From positions 1 to 5,561 of the forward strand of contig JAEYOX010000110.1 in NCBI GenBank assembly GCA_023411265.1: DNA of 5,561 bases, in the 5' to 3' direction. The position numbers and the translations under genes are program-made. Below the pieces are notes generated by a model that made no database searches, was not told the DNA's origin, and saw only the letters and a list, made by a program, of their open reading frames with translations. The DNA comes from Bacteroidota bacterium. Its GTDB lineage: Bacteria > Bacteroidota > Bacteroidia > Flavobacteriales > Weeksellaceae. Below, piece by piece: positions 1 to 5,498 of this stretch (positions are counted from its first letter, which is position 1; every line of letters begins with the position of its first letter).

Positions 1-608
1 CGCGGACCGCCGCTGGCTCCCTGAGTCTGGAAATGATTGATGACAGGAACCTCGATGCCGTCGATATAAAATTTATTTTCTGCCGAGCTTCCGCCCCGGA
101 TAAAAAGGTCGTTTCGGAAGGTGGCGGTGGATCCAACGCCCGGAAGGGAAAGAATGGCTTTGGAAATATCCCGGTTCGAACCTGCATTTTTCTGTACTTC
201 TTCGCTGGTAATGTTTCGCAGAGAAACAGGGCTTTCCGCTGTTGTTTTGTATACTCTTGCCGTGATGACCACCGTTTCGATTTCCTGTTCGCTCGTAGCA
301 GTTTTCTGAAGCCCGATAGAAAACGTAAGGTTTTGGCTGGGAACAACGGAAATGTCGTTCAGGGTTCCGTTCTGATAGCCTTCCGCTGCGATCTGCAGAC
401 TGTAATTTCCTGCGGGCAGATCCGGCAATGCTACATTTCCTACTCCGGAAAACTGTTGTCCGGTGGAAGCAACGGTGATGGTGGCCGGTAAAGGTTGTTT
501 GGAAAAATCATCGAATACATTAATGTTCAGGCTCCCTGTTTGGGCAGATAAAAACGCTGCGGAAAAGAGTGACAGGAGAACGAGAGTCCGGGTGAAGAAT
601 GCGGCCAT
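1..608 (-). CDS. TonB-dependent outer-membrane receptor, N-terminal part (runs off left edge)
   Basis: This is the N-terminal 202 codons of a TonB-dependent receptor; the C-terminal beta-barrel lies beyond position 1. Residues 1-22 form a signal peptide: a hydrophobic core (LVLLSLFSAAFLSA) followed by a likely signal peptidase I site before QTG. Residues about 25-102 fit a carboxypeptidase-regulatory-like beta-sandwich (SLNINVFDDFSKQPLPATI, then LPAGNYSLQIAAEGYQ), the N-terminal extension common in Bacteroidota receptors. A TonB-box-like VVITA lies at 113-117. The plug domain follows, with SKAILSLPGVGS (149-160) and the diagnostic LFIRGGSSAENKFYIDGIEV (168-187). The family imports large or scarce substrates across the outer membrane using TonB-ExbB-ExbD energy. 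The substrate cannot be told from this part. The ATG at 606-608 is chosen because the signal peptide begins directly there and a promoter lies about 20 bp upstream. No SusD partner is visible; it would lie off the left edge if present. Confidence 0.93.
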   Translation of the reverse strand, partial: MAAFFTRTLVLLSLFSAAFLSAQTGSLNINVFDDFSKQPLPATITVASTGQQFSGVGNVALPDLPAGNYSLQIAAEGYQNGTLNDISVVPSQNLTFSIGLQKTATSEQEIETVVITARVYKTTAESPVSLRNITSEEVQKNAGSNRDISKAILSLPGVGSTATFRNDLFIRGGSSAENKFYIDGIEVPVINHFQTQGASGGP

Positions 609-629
609 GAGTTTTATTTTTTAATGCAG

Positions 630-665
630 GCAAAATTAAGCGATCTCAACGAAATAACCCTTCAA
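630..665 (-). promoter_or_regulatory. Bacteroidota-type promoter for the TonB-dependent receptor gene
   Basis: On the minus strand, TAATTTTGC (plus-strand 630-638) matches the Bacteroidota -7 consensus TAnnTTTGY at every defined position. A TTG triplet (plus-strand 663-665) lies 24 bp upstream and could be the -33 element, slightly beyond the usual 17-23 bp. Transcription would start about 15-20 bases before the ATG at 608, a short leader typical of the phylum. The box lies between the toxin stop codon and the receptor start, so the receptor is probably transcribed independently of the toxin-antitoxin genes. Readthrough cannot be excluded, because no terminator is seen between them. Confidence 0.5.
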
Positions 666-680
666 TATGATCGTATTCTT

Positions 681-983
681 CTATTCGTAGGGTAAGGAAT
701 CATAATTATCCTCAGGATTTTGAAAGTTCTGCAGGATACGGACGATATAAAGTATATCATTATCAATCTTGTAGATAAGTGTGTTGTGTTTTGTAATAAG
801 TATTTTATGATATGGAGTGTCTTCATACTTCTGGAAAACAACAACGCTCTCTGTAATGGTTTTTATACAGTTTTCCAAGGCTATCCCAAAATTCATAAGC
901 ACCGTTTCGTTCCATTTATATAACAGAAAATCTTCTATTGCCTCCAAATCCCGGAACGCAGTTTCGCTATACTTAATTTGCAT
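681..983 (-). CDS. RelE/ParE-family type II toxin
   Basis: This 100-residue basic protein fits the RelE/ParE toxin fold. It opens with a beta strand and long helix (MQIKYSETAFRDLEAIEDFL, 1-20; the Y-S-x-x-A-x-x-D-L pattern is characteristic) and has an aromatic-rich second helix. It ends with the family's beta hairpins: HKILITKHNTLIYKID (59-74) and ILYIVRILQNFQNP (77-90). Family members are either ribosome-dependent mRNA endonucleases (RelE) or gyrase poisons (ParE); the sequence does not decide which. Where many relatives carry an arginine in a DNRQNP-like segment, this one has Phe87 (LQNFQNP), which could affect activity. The start is set at the ATG at 981-983. A longer reading from a TTG at 996-998 adds only five residues. 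The ATG is preceded by a GAGGAA stretch and overlaps the antitoxin end by 11 bases, which suggests translational coupling. The region is AT-rich (18 of 60 G+C at 781-840). Confidence 0.82.
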   Translation of the reverse strand: MQIKYSETAFRDLEAIEDFLLYKWNETVLMNFGIALENCIKTITESVVVFQKYEDTPYHKILITKHNTLIYKIDNDILYIVRILQNFQNPEDNYDSLPYE

Positions 984-1308
984 TTCTGTATTCCTCAATT
1001 TTTTTCCTCATCCTTTCCATAACCTGCTCGTGGGAATACACTTTTCCGTTTTTAAAATCTTCTTCGGCTTTTTTAAGGGATTCCAGAATTTCTTCTTTGG
1101 TTTCGTTGCGCCATTCTTTTACTTCCACGGCTTTGGCAATTTCTAGAAGCTCCTCGGGAGTGAATTTTTTTTCTCTCAGTTTTCTGAAGAAAGTAGGTTT
1201 TTTAATTCCGGATTTTTCAATAATATAGTTCATTTTGAAGGGGGAATCCTTTAGAATCCGGTCAATATTATTCTGAATGTAAATGAATTTTTCTATTTCT
1301 GCTATCAT
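973..1308 (-). CDS. HTH-domain antitoxin of the RelE/ParE-like toxin
   Basis: This 111-residue protein lies directly upstream of the toxin and overlaps it by 11 bases, the usual antitoxin-first order. Residues about 14-66 look like an XRE-like helix-turn-helix: IDRILKDSPFKMNYIIEKSG, then KKPTFFRKLREKKF as the probable recognition region, then PEELLEIAKAVEV. From about residue 70 the protein is charged and helical (KEEILESLKKAEEDFKNGKV, then YSHEQVMERMRKKIEEYR). This resembles the C-terminal tails of RelB/Phd-type antitoxins that wrap around the toxin. The likely role is to neutralise the toxin and, with it, repress the cassette promoter. The ATG at 1306-1308 sits about 30 bases from a strong -7 box. 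G+C is low (19 of 60 at 1201-1260) compared with hutU (34 of 60 at 1561-1620), consistent with acquisition by transfer. The antitoxin role is inferred from layout and tail; the HTH call is moderately sure. Confidence 0.78.
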   Translation of the reverse strand: MIAEIEKFIYIQNNIDRILKDSPFKMNYIIEKSGIKKPTFFRKLREKKFTPEELLEIAKAVEVKEWRNETKEEILESLKKAEEDFKNGKVYSHEQVMERMRKKIEEYRNAN

Positions 1309-1330
1309 TTTGTTTTACTTTTTAATATCA

Positions 1331-1359
1331 ATTAGTAATACAAATATAATTAATAAATG
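1331..1359 (-). promoter_or_regulatory. Promoter and possible operator of the toxin-antitoxin cassette
   Basis: The minus strand carries TATATTTGT (plus-strand 1340-1348), a full match to the Bacteroidota -7 consensus TAnnTTTGY, 31 bp before the antitoxin ATG. No clear TTG is present at the expected -33 distance. The box lies within an imperfect AT-rich inverted repeat: on the plus strand, ATTAGTAATA (1331-1340) faces TATAATTAAT (1345-1354), with 7 of 10 positions pairing. That would suit autoregulation by the HTH antitoxin, but such AT-rich symmetry arises easily by chance. Confidence 0.48.
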
Positions 1360-1400
1360 ATGCCATCCATCTTCTATTCCAGAAATTTATCCACCTCCGG

Positions 1401-3386
1401 TTATAAAAGACCCTCATCCACCAAATTCGGCAGCGTCACTTTTAAGTTGGGTTCTGCTTCCATTGCCCGTTTGATGGCGAAAATGGCTCCCTCATTTCTC
1501 GCCCAGCTTCTGCGGGAAATCCCGTTGTTCACATCCCAGAACAGCATAGATTTCAGCCTTCTGTCGGCATCAGCGCTTCCGTCCAGCAACATTCCGAAAC
1601 CACCATTGATCACTTCGCCCCAGCCTACACCGCCACCGTTGTGGATGGAAACCCAGGTCGCCCCACGGAAACTATCGCCAATGACATTGTGTATGGCCAT
1701 ATCGGCAGTGAAGCGGGAACCGTCGTATATATTGGATGTTTCACGATAAGGCGAGTCGGTGCCGGAAACATCATGATGATCGCGGCCCAGAACTACCGGG
1801 CCAATTTCTCCGTCTTTAATGGCATGGTTGAACGCTTCGGCAATTTTCATGCGCCCTTCGGCATCGGCATAGAGTATTCTTGCCTGACTCCCGACTACCA
1901 GATTATTTTCCTGAGCACCTTGGATCCACTGGATATTATCGGCCATTTGCTGTTGAATCTGTTCCGGTGAATGCTGCATCATTTCCTCCAAAATTTTTGA
2001 AGCAATCTCGTCTGTTTTCTGCAGATCCTCCGGTTTACCGCTGGTACACACCCACCGGAACGGCCCGAAACCGTAATCAAAGCACATGGGTCCCATAATA
2101 TCCTGCACGTAGCTCGGATATTTAAATTCCCGGCCCAGGGTGGGATTTTCAGCCATTACATTGGCTCCGGCACGGCTGGCTTCCAATAAAAAGGCATTTC
2201 CGTAATCGAAGAAATAAGTTCCTTTCTCAGTATGCAGGTTAATGGCGGCAGCATGCCGGCGTAAACTTTCCTGAACTTTTTCTTTAAACAGATCCGGATT
2301 TGCAGCCATCATTTTATTGGAGTCTTCAAATGAAATTCCTACCGGATAATAGCCTCCAGCCCACGGATTGTGAAGCGAAGTCTGGTCTGAACCGATGTCT
2401 ATTTTCAACCCGGCTTCCGCAAATTTTTCCCAAACTTCCACCACATTTCCAAGGTAAGCCAAAGAAACCGTTTCTTTGTTTTCCTGTGCGGTTCGGACTC
2501 TTTTTACCAGATCAGCCAGATTCTCATGAATTTCATCAATCCATTTCTGTTCGTGGCGGATGCGGGTAATTTTAGGATTTACTTCAGCACAAACCGTAAT
2601 ACAACCGGCAATATTTCCGGCTTTTGGTTGTGCTCCGGACATTCCGCCCAAACCGGAAGTAACGAATAACCCGCCCTTTGGGGTTCTATTTACTTTTCTG
2701 AAGGCATTCAGGACCGTAATGGTGGTGCCGTGCACAATACCCTGTGGGCCAATGTACATATAACTTCCCGCAGTCATTTGCCCGTATTGTGAGACGCCCA
2801 GTGCATTGAATTTCTCCCAATCGTCGGGTTGGGAATAATTCGGAATCATCATTCCGTTAGTCACCACGACCCGGGGTGCATCCTTATGCGAAGGAAATAA
2901 TCCCATAGGATGGCCGGAATACATCACCAAGGTCTGCTCATCCGTCATTTCCGACAAATACTTCATGGTAAGCAGATACTGCGCCCAGTTCTGGAATACA
3001 GCACCGTTTCCTCCGTAGGTAATCAGTTCGTGAGGGTGTTGCGCCACGGCGTAATCCAGATTGTTCTGAATCATGAGCATAATGGCTTTTGCCTGTTCGG
3101 ATTTTCCCGGATATTCTGAAATGGGTCTTGCCTTCATCTCGTAATCGGGGCGAAAACGATACATATAGATTCTTCCGTATTCTTCCAGTTCTTTTCGGAA
3201 TTCGCTTATCAGTTCGGTATGAAATTTTGGATCAAAATACCGCAAAGCATTTCTGACGGCCAGTTTTTTCTCTTCTTGAGTCAAAATTTCCTTGCGTTTC
3301 GGTGCATGGTTGATTTGCGTATCGTAGGGTTTGGGCTGTGGTAATTCGTTGGGAATCCCTTGCTGAATCTGTTCCTGAAATGTCAT
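1401..3386 (-). CDS. hutU: Urocanate hydratase (urocanase), long form
   Basis: Urocanase (EC 4.2.1.49) performs the second step of histidine degradation in the cytoplasm: it hydrates urocanate to imidazolone propionate using tightly bound NAD+ as an electrophile. The 661 residues match the long form known from animal UROC1 rather than the roughly 555-residue Pseudomonas type. Visible hallmarks are YGGNGAVFQNWAQ (124-136), GQMTAGSYMYIGPQGIVHGT (202-221), the glycine-rich GLGGMSGAQPKAGNIAGC (245-262), and GSDQTSLHNPWAGGYYPVG (332-350). Further on are CFDYGFGPFRWVCTSGKPED (435-454), GRDHHDVSGTDSPYRETSNI (534-553) and IHNGGGVGWGEVINGGFG (581-598). The signature holding the active-site cysteine in P. 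putida (ARICW) reads ARILY at 502-506, so that cysteine is leucine here. The start is the ATG at 3384-3386; length and N-terminus fit the family. No other hut gene is in the window. The gene has its own upstream promoter region and is followed, without a visible terminator, by the toxin-antitoxin cassette. Confidence 0.97.
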   Translation of the reverse strand: MTFQEQIQQGIPNELPQPKPYDTQINHAPKRKEILTQEEKKLAVRNALRYFDPKFHTELISEFRKELEEYGRIYMYRFRPDYEMKARPISEYPGKSEQAKAIMLMIQNNLDYAVAQHPHELITYGGNGAVFQNWAQYLLTMKYLSEMTDEQTLVMYSGHPMGLFPSHKDAPRVVVTNGMMIPNYSQPDDWEKFNALGVSQYGQMTAGSYMYIGPQGIVHGTTITVLNAFRKVNRTPKGGLFVTSGLGGMSGAQPKAGNIAGCITVCAEVNPKITRIRHEQKWIDEIHENLADLVKRVRTAQENKETVSLAYLGNVVEVWEKFAEAGLKIDIGSDQTSLHNPWAGGYYPVGISFEDSNKMMAANPDLFKEKVQESLRRHAAAINLHTEKGTYFFDYGNAFLLEASRAGANVMAENPTLGREFKYPSYVQDIMGPMCFDYGFGPFRWVCTSGKPEDLQKTDEIASKILEEMMQHSPEQIQQQMADNIQWIQGAQENNLVVGSQARILYADAEGRMKIAEAFNHAIKDGEIGPVVLGRDHHDVSGTDSPYRETSNIYDGSRFTADMAIHNVIGDSFRGATWVSIHNGGGVGWGEVINGGFGMLLDGSADADRRLKSMLFWDVNNGISRRSWARNEGAIFAIKRAMEAEPNLKVTLPNLVDEGLL

Positions 3387-3409
3387 TTTTGAAAATTAAT
3401 TTGAGGGGA

Positions 3410-3440
3410 TAAAGATAATAAAATGAAATGTACTCCGGAG
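3410..3440 (-). promoter_or_regulatory. Probable hutU promoter with palindrome over the -33 position
   Basis: On the minus strand, TATCTTTA (plus-strand 3410-3417) matches the Bacteroidota -7 motif TAnnTTTG at all but the last position, 23 bp from the hutU start codon. No TTG is found at the usual -33 distance. That place is instead taken by the perfect 8-bp palindrome CTCCGGAG (3433-3440), 15 bp upstream of the -7 box. A weak promoter whose -33 region is a palindrome suggests regulator binding, either repression or activator dependence. The promoter assignment is inference from position and motif. Confidence 0.42.
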
Positions 3441-3463
3441 AGGATTATCGGATCTACCTGAAC

Positions 3464-3475
3464 TTTTCCGGAAAA
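3464..3475. promoter_or_regulatory. Perfect 12-bp palindrome TTTTCCGGAAAA, candidate operator for hutU
   Basis: TTTTCCGGAAAA is a perfect 12-bp inverted repeat 77 bp upstream of the hutU start codon. It shares its TCCGGA core with the CTCCGGAG palindrome at 3433-3440. The two centres are 33 bp apart, about three helical turns, so a regulator bound at both would sit on the same DNA face. Function is not shown; it could be a histidine- or urocanate-responsive operator. Confidence 0.35.
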
Positions 3476-3515
3476 CCAAAATAGCTTTGTTACCATCTGA
3501 TCACATCATAATGAA

Positions 3516-3596
3516 TTCAGCATTTCTAAAAATTAAAAAGCACATGATCAGTGATTCTGATTCTGGTAATGATCTGCGTCTAGACGTTCAGCATTT
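3516..3596. repeat. Direct repeat TTCAGCATTT, two copies 71 bp apart
   Basis: TTCAGCATTT occurs at 3516-3525 and again at 3587-3596, and similarity continues for a few bases into T/A-rich sequence (CTAAA against TTTAG). The two copies flank the CACATGATCAG and CGTCTAGACG segments. They could be regulator half-sites or traces of a duplication. With only ten exact bases the repeat could also be chance. Confidence 0.35.
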
Positions 3597-3743
3597 TTTA
3601 GGTAGGATAGGAGCGGTATCTAATAGAATACACTAGGGAGATGCTAAAACTTCATCCGCAGTCAAAATCTTTCATAAAATGCTGTAACTTATGATCGCCT
3701 GGAATATCTGTAGTGATGACGCACGCTTGCTGTTCCGTACAAC

Positions 3744-3776
3744 AAAAAGCCAGAACTTTCCGGGTTCTGGCTTTTG
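3744..3776 (-). terminator. Intrinsic terminator downstream of rny
   Basis: A perfect 12-bp inverted repeat, AAAAGCCAGAAC (3745-3756) and GTTCTGGCTTTT (3764-3775), encloses a 7-base loop. On the minus strand, the GC-containing stem GCCAGAAC/GTTCTGGC is followed by TTTTTG. It starts about 18 bases after the rny stop codon. This is a textbook Rho-independent terminator. The symmetric A/T flanks would also let it act on plus-strand transcripts, but no plus-strand gene is seen there. Confidence 0.9.
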
Positions 3777-3793
3777 TGAAGTTTTGATTTTAA

Positions 3794-5368
3794 TTATCTT
3801 GCGATATTCACAGCACGGGTTTCACGGATTACCGTTACTTTTACCTGCCCCGGATAAGTCAGTTCGTTTTGTATTTTTTCGGAAATATCATAAGAAAGCT
3901 GGTGAGATTGTTCGTCGCTAACTTTTCCGCTTTCCACCATCACGCGCAGTTCACGGCCGGCCTGTATGGCGTAGGCACTCGAAACGCCTTCAAAACTCAT
4001 AGCAGCAGATTCCAGATCTTTGAGTCTTTGGATATAGGATTCCAAAACCTGGCGTCTTGCTCCCGGTCTTGCTCCGGAAATGGCATCGGCAACCTGAATG
4101 ATCGGTGACAGAAGTGAAGTCATTTCCACTTCGTCATGGTGCGCGCCGATAGCGTTCACGACTTCGGCATTTTCTCCGAATTTTTCTGCCCACTGCATTC
4201 CAAGAAGAGCGTGCGGAAGTTCGGATTCCTGCTCCGGCACTTTTCCAATATCATGCAGAAGTCCGGCTCTCTTGGCAAGTTTCACATTCAATCCCAATTC
4301 TGCGGCCATTGTAGCAGCGATATTCGCCACTTCACGGGAATGCTGCAACAGGTTTTGTCCATAAGAGGAACGGTATTTCATTCTTCCTACTATTTTTACC
4401 AGCTCGGGATGCAAACCGTGAATTCCGAGGTCTATAATCGTGCGTTTTCCGACTTCTATAATTTCTTCTTCGATCTGTTTTCTGGTTTTTTCTACCACTT
4501 CTTCAATTCTGGCCGGGTGAATTCTTCCGTCAGTCACCAGTCTGTGAAGTGAAAGCCTTGCCACTTCTCTTCGCACAGGATCGAAACAGGAAAGCAAAAT
4601 GGCTTCCGGTGTATCGTCAACAATAATTTCTACGCCGGTTGCGGCTTCCAAAGCGCGGATGTTTCGCCCTTCTCTTCCGATAATTCTACCTTTTATTTCA
4701 TCCGATTCGATATTGAAGACAGAAACAGAATTTTCAATAGCTTGTTCGGTTCCAATTCTCTGAATGGTTTGAATAACAATTTTTCTGGCTTCACTTTTCG
4801 CGTTCAGCTGCGCCTCTTCCATAATTTCCTGTACATGAGCCTGTGCTCTGGTTTTGGCTTCCGCCTTCATGGTTTCTACGAGTTCAGCTTTTGCTTCTTC
4901 GGCGGTGTAATGAGAGAGTTTTTCAAGAATCTCTACCTTCTGAGCGGTAATGGTTTCCAGTTCTTCCTGCTTTCTTTCCAGGATTTCCTGTTTTTTGGTA
5001 TAATCGGCAATTTGTCTGTTGAGATCTTTTTCGAGTTTTCCGGTTCTGCTTAGTTCGTCATTCAGTTTTTGCTCTTTATCGCGGATTCGTTTTTCGATTT
5101 CCTGCATCTTCTTTTCCCGGTTCTGAATTTCTGCATCGTGCTGTGACTTCAGTTCCAAAAATTTTACTTTGGCTTGTGCTTCCTTTTCCTTTCTTACAGA
5201 TTCTGCTTTTACATTGGAGTTTTCTATAATATTTTCAGCATTTTTTCTGGCATCTTCTATAATGAATTTAGCTTTGGTATTGAGGCTGCTTTTAGATAAT
5301 AGCAGTCCAAGTAAAATTCCTGCTGCCAAGGCTATAAAGCCGATGATAATAGTAGCGGTAAGTGTCAT
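3794..5368 (-). CDS. rny: Ribonuclease Y (membrane-anchored endoribonuclease)
   Basis: RNase Y is a metal-dependent endonuclease that starts mRNA decay and processing at the inner face of the cytoplasmic membrane. All expected parts are present in 524 residues, the family's usual size. A single N-terminal membrane anchor (about 4-25, IIIGFIALAAGILLGLLL) is followed by a long charged coiled coil (about 30-195) rich in Lys, Glu and Gln. The KH RNA-binding domain has its GxxG loop in KGRIIGREGRNIRALE (226-241; GREG at 231-234). The HD phosphohydrolase domain has His343 (LLQHSREVANIAA), His372-Asp373 (GLLHDIGKVPEQE), His410-His411-Asp412 (GAHHDEVE) and Asp428 (QVADAISGARPGARR). The C-terminal domain ends in PGQVKVTVIRETRAVNIAR. 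No key residue is missing. The ATG at 5366-5368 is chosen because the membrane anchor begins directly after it. It appears monocistronic at its 3' end, being closed by the strong terminator near 3744-3776. Confidence 0.98.
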   Translation of the reverse strand: MTLTATIIIGFIALAAGILLGLLLSKSSLNTKAKFIIEDARKNAENIIENSNVKAESVRKEKEAQAKVKFLELKSQHDAEIQNREKKMQEIEKRIRDKEQKLNDELSRTGKLEKDLNRQIADYTKKQEILERKQEELETITAQKVEILEKLSHYTAEEAKAELVETMKAEAKTRAQAHVQEIMEEAQLNAKSEARKIVIQTIQRIGTEQAIENSVSVFNIESDEIKGRIIGREGRNIRALEAATGVEIIVDDTPEAILLSCFDPVRREVARLSLHRLVTDGRIHPARIEEVVEKTRKQIEEEIIEVGKRTIIDLGIHGLHPELVKIVGRMKYRSSYGQNLLQHSREVANIAATMAAELGLNVKLAKRAGLLHDIGKVPEQESELPHALLGMQWAEKFGENAEVVNAIGAHHDEVEMTSLLSPIIQVADAISGARPGARRQVLESYIQRLKDLESAAMSFEGVSSAYAIQAGRELRVMVESGKVSDEQSHQLSYDISEKIQNELTYPGQVKVTVIRETRAVNIAR

Positions 5369-5392
5369 ATATATTAAGTTTTATTTCTACAT

Positions 5393-5406
5393 GTTTGATA
5401 TTAAAC
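5393..5406. promoter_or_regulatory. Near-perfect 14-bp palindrome in the rny leader
   Basis: GTTTGATATTAAAC, 24 bp upstream of the rny start codon, is an inverted repeat with one mismatched pair. It probably falls in the 5' leader or core promoter of rny. It could be a protein site, but it is AT-rich and short. I could not place a clear TAnnTTTG box between this element and the ATG. The closest candidate in the intergenic region is TAGGTTTT on the minus strand, at about 5441-5448. Confidence 0.2.
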
Positions 5407-5437
5407 TTTGGGATTGTATTTCGCCCATTTATTTCAT

Positions 5438-5498
5438 AAAAAAACCTACAACAGTTCAGGTGATAAGAGTAAACTCCTAATCAACACGATTTGAACTG
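5438..5498 (-). terminator. Possible weak terminator-like hairpin upstream of rny
   Basis: On the minus strand, CAGTTCA (plus-strand 5492-5498) can pair with TGAACTG (plus-strand 5452-5458) across a 33-base loop. A run of seven T residues (plus-strand 5438-5444) follows after seven further bases. The stop codon of the upstream partial gene lies inside the loop. The long loop and the gap before the T run make this a poor intrinsic terminator, so it may be coincidental. Confidence 0.25.

Larger units (their letters stand above)
3387..3743. other. Gene-free spacer between hutU and the rny terminator
   Basis: No convincing coding region is found on either strand in these roughly 357 bases. Short open stretches lack recognisable protein features, and those starting near 3691 run into the rny terminator and then antisense to rny. 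The hutU-proximal third holds the hutU promoter candidate and the two CCGG palindromes. The middle holds several symmetric elements: CTGATCA at 3497-3503 facing TGATCAG at 3545-3551, the perfect palindrome CGTCTAGACG at 3577-3586, tandem TGATTC units near 3553-3562, and a ten-base direct repeat. No tRNA or recognisable small RNA fold is seen. The segment at about 3601-3740 shows nothing I can interpret. Confidence 0.6.

Noticed and set aside
33..491. Plus-strand open frame of 152 codons at the left end.
   Set aside because: The minus strand here encodes a clear TonB-dependent receptor N-terminus with signal peptide and plug motifs, so the plus frame is its shadow.
984..998. Longer toxin start at a TTG codon (adds five residues).
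   Set aside because: The ATG at 981-983 has a better upstream GAGGAA stretch and starts the protein directly at the family's first beta strand. The extra residues match nothing in the family.
1357..1749. Plus-strand open frame of 130 codons, and several similar plus-strand frames opposite hutU.
   Set aside because: They are antisense to a full-length, highly conserved urocanase, show no domain features and have shadow-like composition.
3691..3921. Small plus-strand frame crossing the rny terminator.
   Set aside because: It reads through the terminator hairpin and then antisense to rny, so it is not plausible as a gene.
4136..4552. Plus-strand open frame of 138 codons opposite rny.
   Set aside because: It lies entirely antisense to the HD-domain half of rny, is rich in Phe, Ser and Cys as expected of a shadow frame, and has no recognisable motif.
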